From positions 1 to 14,260 of the forward strand of contig CAKQBC010000028.1 of assembly GCA_934215995.1 (NCBI GenBank): 14,260 nt of DNA, given 5' to 3'. The notes below the pieces were generated by a model, which saw only the letters and a list, made by a program, of their open reading frames with translations, did no database searches and was not told the origin of the DNA. This document shows positions 5,910 to 12,280 of this stretch, in pieces. The number at the start of each line of letters is the position of its first letter. Position 1 is the stretch's first letter. The DNA comes from an uncultured Bacillus sp. (GTDB lineage Bacteria; Bacillota; Bacilli; Bacillales; DSM-1321). Made by a program: the position numbers and the translations under genes.

Positions 5910-7019
5910 ATGGAAACGATATCAGTTCATGGGGCTCCGAGTGAGTATATTTTGAAAGAAGGTATTCTTGATCTGCTCGAAAGCAAGCTGTTGGAAAGAG
6001 GGATACAAAAGGCGCTAGTCGTTACCGGACGTAAATCATGGGATGCAGTAAAGCCATTTTGGCCGGATTTTAATCAAATTACGTGTGGCCAATATACGTA
6101 TAGCGGGGAGTGCTCATTTGAAGAGATAGCCGCCATCCGAAGCCTGGTTGATGAGAAGGGGTATGAAGCCGTGATCGGCGTAGGAGGCGGAAAAGTCCTA
6201 GACCTGGCGAAGGCTGTCTGCCATGAAGCCAAAAGGCAAGCGATTCTGATTCCTACACTGGCTTCCAACTGTGCACCATGGACTCCTTTAAGCGTTTTAT
6301 ATGATGGGGCGGGCAGATTTATCCGGTATGACATTTATCCGGTCTGCACAAGCCTGTTGCTCATTGAGCCTGAGTTATTGGTGAAGGCGCCGCTCGATAT
6401 GCTTATTGCCGGTATTGGGGATACCCTTGCCAAATGGTATGAGGCGGATGTCCAGATGGCACAGATCGACCCGAAACCAGTCCCACTGCAGATCTCGCAT
6501 TATACAGCGAGGCAATGCAAGGACCTCCTGCTTCAATGTACGGATGGTGCCATCAATGCAGTCAAGAGCGGTAAGGTCAATGATGATTTCATCCAGGTTG
6601 TTGAAACAATCATCATGTATGGCGGCATGGTCGGTGGATTCGGCGATCATTATGGGCGGATTGCAGGCGCACATTCCATCCATAACGGGCTGACCGCATT
6701 GGAGGAAGCCCACCATCTCCTGCACGGCGAAAAGGTTGCATACGGAATTCTCGTCCAGCTTGTACTGGAAGGAAGGATGGATGAAGTGGAACGGCTGCTT
6801 CCTTTTTACGAAAAGCTTGGCCTTCCTTCTTCATTGGAACAAATAGGGGTTTCCATATTGGAGGAAGAGAAGGTTCAGGCAGCCGCAGCAAAAGCGGCTT
6901 TACCCGGGGAATCTATTCATGTTATGCCGAACGGGCCATTCAAAGCGGAGGCGATCATCGATGCGTTCCATTCACTTGAACAATACAGCACCACGGATGC
7001 AGTACGTATCGTAAAGTAA
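5910..7019 (+). CDS. Iron-containing alcohol dehydrogenase family oxidoreductase (GldA / HcxA-like)
   Basis: A cytoplasmic NAD(P)-dependent, metal-dependent dehydrogenase of 369 residues. The dinucleotide-binding loop VIGVGGGKVLDLAKAV covers residues 88-103. The metal ligands are all present at Asp171 (GIGDTLAKWYEA), His255 (AGAHSIHNGL) and His272 (LHGEKVAYG), at nearly the same positions as in glycerol dehydrogenase. ATG 5910 is preceded by GAGGG; the frame extends to 5811 but would overlap metQ and its terminator. Only about 40 bases separate it from the metNIQ terminator, and I see no good promoter there, so it may depend on read-through. From memory, E. coli HcxA (YbdH), a 2-oxoacid/hydroxyacid dehydrogenase of this family, is adjacent to the methionine transaminase YbdL. 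That parallel suggests a methionine-derived hydroxy or keto acid substrate, but glycerol or another polyol cannot be excluded. Confidence 0.8.
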   Translation: METISVHGAPSEYILKEGILDLLESKLLERGIQKALVVTGRKSWDAVKPFWPDFNQITCGQYTYSGECSFEEIAAIRSLVDEKGYEAVIGVGGGKVLDLAKAVCHEAKRQAILIPTLASNCAPWTPLSVLYDGAGRFIRYDIYPVCTSLLLIEPELLVKAPLDMLIAGIGDTLAKWYEADVQMAQIDPKPVPLQISHYTARQCKDLLLQCTDGAINAVKSGKVNDDFIQVVETIIMYGGMVGGFGDHYGRIAGAHSIHNGLTALEEAHHLLHGEKVAYGILVQLVLEGRMDEVERLLPFYEKLGLPSSLEQIGVSILEEEKVQAAAAKAALPGESIHVMPNGPFKAEAIIDAFHSLEQYSTTDAVRIVK

Positions 7020-7225
7020 ATCTCGGCTTTGTTTTTAGGAAAGCGGCAGATGCTTAAGAACCGGAAAAAATGATAAAGCGGAACTTCAATCGGTGAGGGT
7101 CTTACAGCCGGTTATTGCGGGATAAAAGCAGCTTTTGAAAATCCGGAATATTTGCCTCCTGAATAGAATAAGGATAGATAAAGAATGCTCTGTTTGTAAC
7201 TATATGTCAGTCAGGAGGAGAAACA

Positions 7226-7783
7226 GTGAAAAAATCGGATGAAGGAAAAGCAAGGCAGCCATATATGTATATTGTCCAACCGGAAATTTCACCTCCCAAT
7301 GCAAATATGCAATCACAGTACCGAACTGTTGTGGAACAAGAAGAAGCAGCAGAGATGATAGATGGAGTTGAGAAGCAACAAGCAAACGAAGATGAAATCC
7401 GGGTGTTATCGACCGAAACTGTCCGACCCAAGGGAACACCAGGTGAACCATCAGGTGAAGGTGATGGAGTGGTGGAAGTATCAACAGGGGTTACGAATGG
7501 CGAGGATGGCAAGAAGCGGAAAGAAATCAGAAAGCCGAAACAACAAAAGAAAAAGAAGTTTTCAGAGATGAACAGGGATGAACTGCTTCATTTTCTTGCA
7601 CGAATGCCGGCAGCGGTTCCAAAGCCGACCTGTACCCTATATATCGGTGGTGAGGAAATCACAGCCCGAATCGTAAAGAAAAAGGGAGATAAATTTATTC
7701 TGGATGTGCTGCTTCAAGACGGCAGGAAAACAATCGCCGTCAAAAACTCTGATATCGATGGCATCAGTGTTGATAATCTGTAA
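7226..7783 (+). CDS. cotO: Spore coat protein CotO-like
   Basis: CotO is a morphogenetic protein of the outer coat that acts late in mother-cell coat assembly. The start is GTG 7226, with AGGAGG (7213-7218) 7 bases upstream. The 185-residue protein has three parts: an N-terminal YMYIVQPEI motif (13-21), typical of CotO as I recall it; a low-complexity acidic then lysine-rich middle (about 35-115, with the basic run KPKQQKKKKF); and a compact C-terminal part (about 120-185) with PTCTLYIGGEEITARIV and LLQDGRKTIAVKNSDIDGI. The adjacent cotZ and nearby fabI match the B. subtilis order. The 206 bases upstream contain no promoter I can assign with confidence. The C-terminal part is the best evidence of a real fold; the middle will vary among species. 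Confidence 0.75.
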   Translation: MKKSDEGKARQPYMYIVQPEISPPNANMQSQYRTVVEQEEAAEMIDGVEKQQANEDEIRVLSTETVRPKGTPGEPSGEGDGVVEVSTGVTNGEDGKKRKEIRKPKQQKKKKFSEMNRDELLHFLARMPAAVPKPTCTLYIGGEEITARIVKKKGDKFILDVLLQDGRKTIAVKNSDIDGISVDNL

Positions 7784-7820
7784 AAACGCCTCCGAACAAA
7801 CCATGCCCTTAAAGTGGGCA

Positions 7821-7851
7821 AGAGGCTACTGAACCAGTAGCCTCTTTTTTT
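7821..7851 (+). terminator. Rho-independent terminator of cotO
   Basis: AGAGGCTACT (7821-7830) pairs with AGTAGCCTCT (7836-7845) around a 5-base loop, followed by a long T-run. Read leftward the same stem lacks a T-run, so it is a poor terminator for the convergent cotZ. Confidence 0.9.
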
Positions 7852-8382
7852 CTATACTGTATGAATTGGCGGTAAGCAACTGACGGATGTGATGTTATCC
7901 AAGTCGACGGTAACACAGATTCCTGTACGGACGACTTTTTTTGCATTGTCAAGATCTTCAAGGAACTGGCCGAATGCCGATTCATTCCGTCCTCTATTTT
8001 TCTTGAACTCTTCTTCTTTGCCTTCATGCTTAGTCACAGGCAACAATAATTCAAGTGCAGCACAACCTGTTTCCTCATCAACATCATTTACACGGAACAA
8101 GAAGCTGCTTATGACTTTGAATAAATCTTCATCATTTTTGCTTCTAAGTGCTCCAGCTGCTGAAAAAGGAGAGCAGTTACATGTTAAAAGTACAGGGATA
8201 GTATCGAAATTCCTTGCTTTCGAGCGGCCCTTTAGCTCATCAATGGCTTGCTGGCAGCCCGATCTGCAATCGTCTTCAACTTTTTCCTGTGCTTCTGCCA
8301 CAGAGAGCAGGGTAGAAACGATGCAATCACTATCACCTGAAAAATTGTCATGATTGTCATTTCTGTCATGTCCACAGATCAT
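7852..8382 (-). CDS. cotZ: Spore coat / exosporium protein of the CotY-CotZ (ExsY) family
   Basis: CotY/CotZ-family proteins are cysteine-rich proteins that self-assemble into crosslinked sheets in the spore crust or, in the B. cereus group, the exosporium. The 176-residue protein has nine cysteines (3, 20, 39, 43, 68, 70, 107, 156, 169). It carries the family segments CRSGCQQAIDEL (39-50), PVLLTCNCSPFSAAG (63-77), FRVNDVDEETGCAALELL (96-113) and TGICVTVDLDNITSVSCLPP (153-172). The ribosome site AGGAGG lies 6 bases before the start at 8382. CATACCCTG on the minus strand (8422-8430) resembles a sigma-K/sigma-E -10, but no correctly spaced -35 was found. Only one CotY/Z paralogue and no cotVWX genes are visible, unlike B. 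subtilis. Whether it corresponds to CotZ or CotY cannot be decided from this window. Confidence 0.9.
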   Translation of the reverse strand: MICGHDRNDNHDNFSGDSDCIVSTLLSVAEAQEKVEDDCRSGCQQAIDELKGRSKARNFDTIPVLLTCNCSPFSAAGALRSKNDEDLFKVISSFLFRVNDVDEETGCAALELLLPVTKHEGKEEEFKKNRGRNESAFGQFLEDLDNAKKVVRTGICVTVDLDNITSVSCLPPIHTV

Positions 8383-8472
8383 ACATATTCCTCCTATTGT
8401 TTATTTGACATTTGTCACTTACAGGGTATGAAAAACAAGCGGAAAATGAGTGAGTATCTTGCCCATCTTTGT

Positions 8473-8499
8473 GTATTAGCTATTGAAGGACATATAGTG
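8473..8499 (+). promoter_or_regulatory. Possible sigma-E-type promoter of yjcA
   Basis: GTATT (8473-8477), a 13-base spacer, and CATATAGTG (8491-8499) approximate the mother-cell sigma-E pattern (ATATT, 13-15 nt, CATAnnnT). The AC element expected for sigma-K is absent at the right distance. The start codon is 23 bases downstream. Confidence 0.35.
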
Positions 8500-8521
8500 T
8501 TGATGAAATTGGAGGGTCATC

Positions 8522-8875
8522 ATGGATACGAATATACTGGAGTTATTACTGTTTTCATTAGCCAGTTTCCGCCTGACAAGGCTGCTGGTCTTCGATAAGA
8601 TCACAGCCTTCATCAGGAAACCATTCTTCGAAGAGATGGAAGTCGAGGAAAATGGAAAAAAGGAGATATATATTGTCCCGAAGAAAACAGGACTGAAAGG
8701 ATGGATAGGGGAACTGCTCAACTGTTATTGGTGCACAGGCATTTGGATGGCGATATTCATTGTCCTATCCTATATGGTTTGGCCACAATGGGCGAGTCCG
8801 GTCATCATTATCCTTGCTGTCGCCGGTCTGGGCTCAATCATCGAGACCGCCATACAGCGGGCCATAACAGAATAA
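8522..8875 (+). CDS. yjcA: Sporulation membrane protein YjcA (DUF1360)
   Basis: A 117-residue protein with the DUF1360 arrangement. An N-terminal helix is followed by ASFRLTRLLVFDKITAFIRKP (14-34), an exposed hydrophilic segment (36-60) leads to the signature GELLNCYWCTGIW (63-75) with a Cys-Trp-Cys-like pair at 68 and 71, and two hydrophobic helices follow (about 74-88 and 92-110). B. subtilis yjcA lies beside the cotVWXYZ cluster and is sporulation-linked; its biochemical role is not known to me. ATG 8522 has GGAGGG five bases upstream. It is divergent from cotZ, with a 139-base shared upstream region. Confidence 0.88.
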   Translation: MDTNILELLLFSLASFRLTRLLVFDKITAFIRKPFFEEMEVEENGKKEIYIVPKKTGLKGWIGELLNCYWCTGIWMAIFIVLSYMVWPQWASPVIIILAVAGLGSIIETAIQRAITE

Positions 8876-8904
8876 ACCTATATGGCGGTAGGCTGTTGCA
8901 TGAA

Positions 8905-8931
8905 ACAAGCTTACAGTTTTTGCATATGCTG
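8905..8931 (+). promoter_or_regulatory. Sigma-K-type promoter for the 38-residue Lys/Cys peptide gene
   Basis: AC (8905-8906), exactly 16 bases, then CATATGCTG (8923-8931) matches the sigma-K pattern AC-N16-CATAnnnTR. Transcription would start near 8938, giving a leader of about 79 bases before ATG 9017. Confidence 0.6.
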
Positions 8932-9016
8932 TTAGTGAAGGTTTGGCAGGAAACTTCTATCCTGGGCTTGTCCGGGAGAGAATACCAAACAATTAGTATA
9001 GGAGGTATGAGAACGT

Positions 9017-9133
9017 ATGATGCAGAATCAATTCATTTTCACTCCCCAAAATATGCCGCCTCAAAAAAAGGAAACAAAAGTGCCTAAGAAAAAAGGCGGC
9101 TGCGGCTGTGGAAAGAAAAAAAAGACATATTAA
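9017..9133 (+). CDS. Putative 38-aa Lys/Cys-rich spore-associated peptide
   Basis: ATG 9017 follows GGAGGT (9001-9006) with 10-base spacing. The predicted peptide starts MMQNQFIFTPQNMPPQ and ends KKGGCGCGKKKKTY. It has a polar, Pro/Gln-containing first half and a strongly basic second half with one Gly-Cys-Gly-Cys-Gly motif. It has a good ribosome site, its own terminator at 9151, and a sigma-K-type promoter, so it looks like a complete small transcription unit of the late mother cell. A longer overlapping frame beginning at ATG 9007 is less well spaced and lacks a recognisable composition. I do not recognise a family. The cysteines and lysines would suit disulfide or other crosslinking in the coat, but that is inference. 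Confidence 0.6.
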   Translation: MMQNQFIFTPQNMPPQKKETKVPKKKGGCGCGKKKKTY

Positions 9134-9150
9134 TGAGGTTGCATGCATAT

Positions 9151-9184
9151 GGAAAGGAATGCCTTGCGGGCGTTTCTTTTTTTT
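9151..9184 (+). terminator. Rho-independent terminator after the 38-aa peptide gene
   Basis: AAAGGAATGCC pairs with GGCGTTTCTTT (with two G-T pairs) around a short TTGCG loop, followed by an eight-base T-run ending at 9184. It lies 18 bases after the stop codon. Confidence 0.75.
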
Positions 9185-9315
9185 GCTTAAGGCTTCAATG
9201 ACTTCCCGGGCAGCGTGCATCTCCAAGCAGAAAGGAAACGATATGTTTTTTCACTCATAAAAAAATGTGAATTGCAGAATATAACTAAATAGATGCAATC
9301 GTAAGGAGTGGAACT

Positions 9316-9804
9316 ATGAAAAAGACAAAATTTTTGAAAGCTGTGCCTCTCATACTTATGGCGGCAGTTTTGGCTTTGGGGGGGTGCAGTGAAAAGAAAA
9401 CGGGGGAAGCAAGGACGGCACTTTTCAAGATAACGAATCCCCATCCGGCTGTCATCAATGAAACATCGTCGGAATTCGCTTTTGCCGAGAAGCTGCAAAA
9501 AACGGTTCTGGCATCGCCTGAAATCTATGACTCCGCCATCATCACGGATCAGGAAAAAGTGCTTGTTGCCTATAAAGTGAAACATATGAAGCGGTTCAAA
9601 ATGAAGAAGATTGAAAAAGAATTGAAAAAGAAGCTCGAGAAGAAGTACCCGGACCGTAAGTTCACAGTCTCGAGTGATTATAAAATCTTTCTTGAAGCGG
9701 TAAACCTGAATGAAAAATTGAAGAATAAAGATAAAGATTTTACGACTAAAAAGGCGAAGAAGGATTTCAAGAAGATCTTAAAGCTTGAAAAAGAAATGAC
9801 ATGA
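9316..9804 (+). CDS. YhcN/YlaJ-type sporulation lipoprotein
   Basis: A 162-residue secreted lipoprotein. The signal peptide ends in lipobox LGGC with Cys24. The rest fits the YhcN/YlaJ pattern: a helix after the lipid anchor, a strand segment SAIITDQEKVLVAYKVKH (about residues 73-90), a lysine-rich helix KIEKELKKKLEKKYPDRKF, and a closing strand TVSSDYKIFLEAVNLNEKL. Proteins of this family sit in the forespore or spore inner membrane region. Its position directly before spoVAC matches the accessory spoVA operons (spoVA2 type) of Bacillus. AAGGAG precedes ATG 9316 by 8 bases. I searched the upstream 130 bases for a sigma-G promoter and found none with correct spacing. The C-terminal 25 residues are mostly lysine and other charged residues. 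Confidence 0.75.
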   Translation: MKKTKFLKAVPLILMAAVLALGGCSEKKTGEARTALFKITNPHPAVINETSSEFAFAEKLQKTVLASPEIYDSAIITDQEKVLVAYKVKHMKRFKMKKIEKELKKKLEKKYPDRKFTVSSDYKIFLEAVNLNEKLKNKDKDFTTKKAKKDFKKILKLEKEMT

Positions 9805-9822
9805 CATAAGGAGCAGCGGCAT

Positions 9823-10290
9823 ATGAGCAAAAATCAATTATCCTCTGAACAAGAAAAATACCAGAACCTGCAGGATAAGGAAGAGAAGAAGCGGCCTGTC
9901 CTTAAGAATTGCCTGAAGGCATTTTTAGTAGGAGGCATCATCTGTACAATCGGACAGGCAATTACATATCTTTATATCTACTTCTTCAACTTTACGGAGC
10001 AGACTGCCGGCAGTCCGACTGTAGCGACAATGATCTTTATCGCCATGATCCTTACAGGCTTCGGGTGGTATAAGAAACTCGGACAGTTTGGGGGGGCGGG
10101 AAGTGCTGTGCCAGTGACGGGATTCGGCAATGCCATTGTTTCCGCTGCTATTGAACATAGGGCGGAAGGCCTTGTGCTTGGAGTAGGCGGGAATATGTTC
10201 AAGCTGGCAGGGTCGGTCATTGTATTCGGTGTCTTTTCTGCATTTGTTGTCGCGTTGATCAAAACATTGATTTCCGGAATAGGAGGATGA
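9823..10290 (+). CDS. spoVAC: Stage V sporulation protein AC (DPA channel membrane subunit)
   Basis: SpoVAC is a polytopic inner-membrane protein of the spore involved in moving dipicolinic acid (DPA) into the developing spore and out at germination; B. subtilis SpoVAC behaves as a mechanosensitive channel. The 155-residue length is normal. After a charged N-terminus (1-27), hydrophobic segments lie at about 32-55, 66-80, 98-112 and 120-150. The family motif is GFGWYKKLGQFGGAGSAVP followed by VTGFGNAI (about 78-105). The start at ATG 9823 follows AAGGAG, 18 bases after the lipoprotein stop. It is paralogous to SpoVAEb in the same operon (shared GFG-Y--L--F-GAG---P-T-FGN pattern). Confidence 0.95.
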   Translation: MSKNQLSSEQEKYQNLQDKEEKKRPVLKNCLKAFLVGGIICTIGQAITYLYIYFFNFTEQTAGSPTVATMIFIAMILTGFGWYKKLGQFGGAGSAVPVTGFGNAIVSAAIEHRAEGLVLGVGGNMFKLAGSVIVFGVFSAFVVALIKTLISGIGG

Positions 10291-10294
10291 AGGG

Positions 10295-11311
10295 ATGCTT
10301 GTCGGGAAACAGTCATGGAAGTTTGAGCAGGGCGCAGCCATTTTGTCGACGGGCGTAACTGGCGGCACATATGAAGCAGAAGGACCGCTCTCGAATGACT
10401 TCGATTTGTTGTATGAAGATAATTACGTAAATGAGGAGACACATGAAAAAGCCCATAGAAAGCTGATTGAAGATGCAGTCGATATCGCATTGCAAAAAAA
10501 TGGCTTGAAAAAGGAAAGTGTACAATTTTTCCTGGCTGGTGACCTGATTAACCAGATTACGCCGACCAGCTTCGCTGCCCGGAAGAATGCCATTCCCTAT
10601 ATGGGATTGTTTGCGGCTTGTGCCACTTCGATGGAAGGGCTTGCCATGTCTGCCTTCATTGTCAATTATGGCGGGGCGGACTATGTGCTTACCGGCGCCT
10701 CCAGCCATAAGGGAGCCGTTGAAAAGCAATTCAGGTATCCGACTGATTATGGAGGGCAGAAGCCTCCGACATCACAATGGACTGTGACAGGTGCCGGAAT
10801 GGCGGTTGTCGGCAAAACAGACAGACAGGAGGACAGGCCCTGCATTAAATCGGCAACAATCGGAAAGGTAGTGGATATGGGACTCACCGATCCTTTCAAT
10901 ATGGGAGGAGCGATGGCGCCGGCTGCTGTCGATACAATAATTGCCCATCACAGAGACTTTGGGTACGGACCGAATTATTATGATTTGGTCGTAACAGGTG
11001 ATTTAGGGGAAATCGGGCATAATGTCGCTTATGATTTTTTCCAGGAGAAGGGGTTTGCGATTGACCGGGAGCGTTTCCAAGACTGCGGGATGCTTATTTA
11101 CAGCAAGGATCAAAATGTGTTTGCCGGCGGAAGCGGTGCAGCCTGTTCAGCAACGGTCCTTTATGGCCATCTTCTGAACGAAATGAAAAAAGGTTCGTTT
11201 AAGAAGGTGCTGCTGGTCAGCACCGGAGCATTGCTTTCTCCCTTGTCATTCCAACAGGGAGATACGATCCCTTGCATTGCCCATGCAGCGGGAATTGAAT
11301 ATGGACGTTGA
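10295..11311 (+). CDS. spoVAD: Stage V sporulation protein AD (DPA-binding, thiolase fold)
   Basis: SpoVAD is a soluble protein bound at the outer face of the spore inner membrane that binds DPA and is required for DPA uptake. The 338-residue length is normal. It has a beta-ketoacyl-ACP synthase/thiolase-like fold: the segment YMGLFAACATSMEGLAMSA (about 102-120) holds Cys109 at the nucleophile-elbow position, and VVTGDLGEIGHN (about 233-244) and FAGGSGAACSATVLYGHLL (about 271-289) are typical. The start overlaps its ribosome site with the end of spoVAC (GGAGGATGAAGGG), with a 4-base gap, so the genes are translationally coupled. Confidence 0.96.
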   Translation: MLVGKQSWKFEQGAAILSTGVTGGTYEAEGPLSNDFDLLYEDNYVNEETHEKAHRKLIEDAVDIALQKNGLKKESVQFFLAGDLINQITPTSFAARKNAIPYMGLFAACATSMEGLAMSAFIVNYGGADYVLTGASSHKGAVEKQFRYPTDYGGQKPPTSQWTVTGAGMAVVGKTDRQEDRPCIKSATIGKVVDMGLTDPFNMGGAMAPAAVDTIIAHHRDFGYGPNYYDLVVTGDLGEIGHNVAYDFFQEKGFAIDRERFQDCGMLIYSKDQNVFAGGSGAACSATVLYGHLLNEMKKGSFKKVLLVSTGALLSPLSFQQGDTIPCIAHAAGIEYGR

Positions 11312-11338
11312 TTTTCGGAAGAAAGAAGGGATTGCACG

Positions 11339-11695
11339 ATGTTACCTATGTTTTTTTGGGCATTTATCATCGGAGGACTTATATGTGTATGTGGACAGCT
11401 GCTTTTTGACGTGGCGAAATTAACCCCTGCTCATACGCTCAGTGCATTTGTTGTAGCGGGGGCGATACTGGCCGGCTTTGGTTTATATGAACCTTTGCTT
11501 GATTTTGCGGGGGCGGGGGCATCGACCCCGATTACAAGCTTCGGCAACTCGCTTGTGAACGGAGCGATGCAGGAAGCCGAAAAGCATGGAATCGTCGGGG
11601 TGTTGACGGGAATGTTCGAAATCACCAGTTCCGGCATCTCTGCCGCCATTGTGTTCGGGTTCATCGCCTCGCTTGTCTTTAAGCCGAAAGGGTGA
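11339..11695 (+). CDS. spoVAEb: Stage V sporulation protein AEb (DPA channel membrane subunit)
   Basis: A 118-residue membrane protein with four hydrophobic segments (about 5-26, 33-52, 60-75, 88-115) and the motif [19 protein letters not shown] followed by ITSFGNSL (about 46-73), which mirrors SpoVAC. It forms the membrane part of the DPA channel with SpoVAC and SpoVAD. ATG 11339 lies 27 bases after the spoVAD stop, with an AAGGGA ribosome site. No spoVAA, spoVAB, spoVAEa or spoVAF follows, so this is the C-D-Eb subset seen in accessory operons. The DUF1657 and YetF/DUF421 genes found in the mobile spoVA2mob version are also absent here. Confidence 0.93.
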   Translation: MLPMFFWAFIIGGLICVCGQLLFDVAKLTPAHTLSAFVVAGAILAGFGLYEPLLDFAGAGASTPITSFGNSLVNGAMQEAEKHGIVGVLTGMFEITSSGISAAIVFGFIASLVFKPKG

Positions 11696-11698
11696 ACA

Positions 11699-11720
11699 AT
11701 ACGGGAAATACCGTATATTT
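11699..11720 (+). terminator. Weak hairpin at the end of the spoVA operon
   Basis: ATACGG (11699-11704) pairs with CCGTAT (11711-11716), followed by ATTT. A second hairpin, GGCTTTT with AAAAGCC (11722-11745), follows but has no T-run. One or both may end the spoVA transcript; neither is a classical strong terminator. Confidence 0.4.
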
Positions 11721-11746
11721 AGGCTTTTTGCTAGGGAAAAGCCCAT

Positions 11747-11774
11747 ACATGCCTGGATTTTTTTTCATACGTTA
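11747..11774 (+). promoter_or_regulatory. Sigma-K promoter of the YjcZ-type gene
   Basis: AC (11747-11748), a 17-base spacer, and CATACGTTA (11766-11774) match the sigma-K -10 consensus CATAnnnTA exactly. Transcription would start near 11781, about 24 bases before ATG 11805. Confidence 0.7.
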
Positions 11775-11804
11775 GAAGGAAAGCAGAAAAGCGAGGTGAA
11801 AGAC

Positions 11805-11957
11805 ATGTATGGTGGCTATGGATACGGTGGCGGATGCTGCAACTATGGCTATGGGGGCTATGCAGGCGGAGGCTATGGATATGGCGGTTCCACTTTCGTT
11901 TTGATTGTTGTCCTATTTATCTTATTGATTATCGTAGGGGCATCATTCTGCTGCTGA
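11805..11957 (+). CDS. YjcZ-type Gly/Tyr-rich sporulation miniprotein (50 aa)
   Basis: ATG 11805 follows GAGGTGA with 5-base spacing; the frame extends further upstream but crosses the promoter and is not supported. The 50-residue protein has a Gly/Tyr-rich first half (starts [18 protein letters not shown]) and one hydrophobic helix (about residues 31-46, [16 protein letters not shown]), ending in FCC. This is the layout of the YjcZ/sporulation small-protein family common in Bacillaceae: a Gly/Tyr region followed by [15 protein letters not shown]. It is probably a membrane-anchored protein of the late mother cell or spore surface; the function of the family is not known to me. Cysteines near both ends (11, 12, 49, 50) could form disulfides. 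A perfect terminator begins right after the stop. Confidence 0.9.
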   Translation: MYGGYGYGGGCCNYGYGGYAGGGYGYGGSTFVLIVVLFILLIIVGASFCC

Positions 11958-11997
11958 CCGCAAAAAAGGGACAGTAATATGTCCCTTTTTTTTGCGG
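11958..11997. terminator. Strong bidirectional terminator after the YjcZ-type gene
   Basis: CCGCAAAAAAGGGACA (11958-11973) is complementary to TGTCCC and the T-run and GCGG up to 11997, with loop GTAATA. The A- and T-tracts within the stem allow termination in either direction. Confidence 0.9.
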
Positions 11998-12230
11998 CCT
12001 TTTTTACTCCTGATTGGCCGCAAAGTCAATCAGCGGGGAAGAAGAAAACCCCGCTCATTAAAGGCTCACTTTATATATAATTTCACATGGCAGTCCAGCT
12101 TTTCGGGAATCATCCTTCATCGTCTTCAATTTCAAGAAATCCATCAAAATAACTTCATATGTTCAACAACACGGATTGGTATGGACAAAACGGACATGGT
12201 CAAATTTTTTTGGAAAGTGGGCGAATAGGC
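11998..12230. other. Intergenic stretch with two adjacent hairpins, no supported gene
   Basis: This part of the 323-base gap between the YjcZ-type gene and spoVIF holds two hairpins sharing a border: CTGATTG (12010-12016) with CAATCAG (12027-12033), and AGCGGGG (12032-12038) with CCCCGCT (12049-12055). Neither is followed by a T-run in either direction. The rest is AT-rich with only short frames that lack ribosome sites. On the minus strand, frames around 12085-12205 are interrupted by stops (see the findings). The function is unknown. Confidence 0.5.
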
Positions 12231-12257
12231 ACTTTTTAAGATAACTGTCATATGATG
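12231..12257 (+). promoter_or_regulatory. Sigma-K promoter of spoVIF
   Basis: AC (12231-12232), exactly 16 bases, then CATATGATG (12249-12257) matches the sigma-K pattern AC-N16-CATAnnnTR. The start codon is 24 bases downstream. B. subtilis spoVIF (yjcC) is, as I recall, sigma-K dependent, which agrees. Confidence 0.7.
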
Positions 12258-12280
12258 AACAGAGATAAGGAGGCTGAGCG

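Noticed and set aside
7100..7225. Sigma-K promoter before cotO
   Set aside because: AATAGAATA at 7162 resembles a -10 box but lacks the leading C and a correctly spaced AC.
8701..9087. 128-codon plus-strand frame overlapping yjcA and the 38-aa peptide
   Set aside because: It overlaps yjcA out of frame and has no ribosome site at its start; composition is not protein-like.
9230..9315. Sigma-G promoter before the accessory spoVA operon
   Set aside because: TCATA at 9255 and ATAACTA at 9281 look suggestive, but the 21-base spacer is too long; no alternative pair fits.
12158..12238. 26-codon frame MFNNTDWYGQ... before spoVIF
   Set aside because: No ribosome site, and its end crosses the spoVIF sigma-K promoter.
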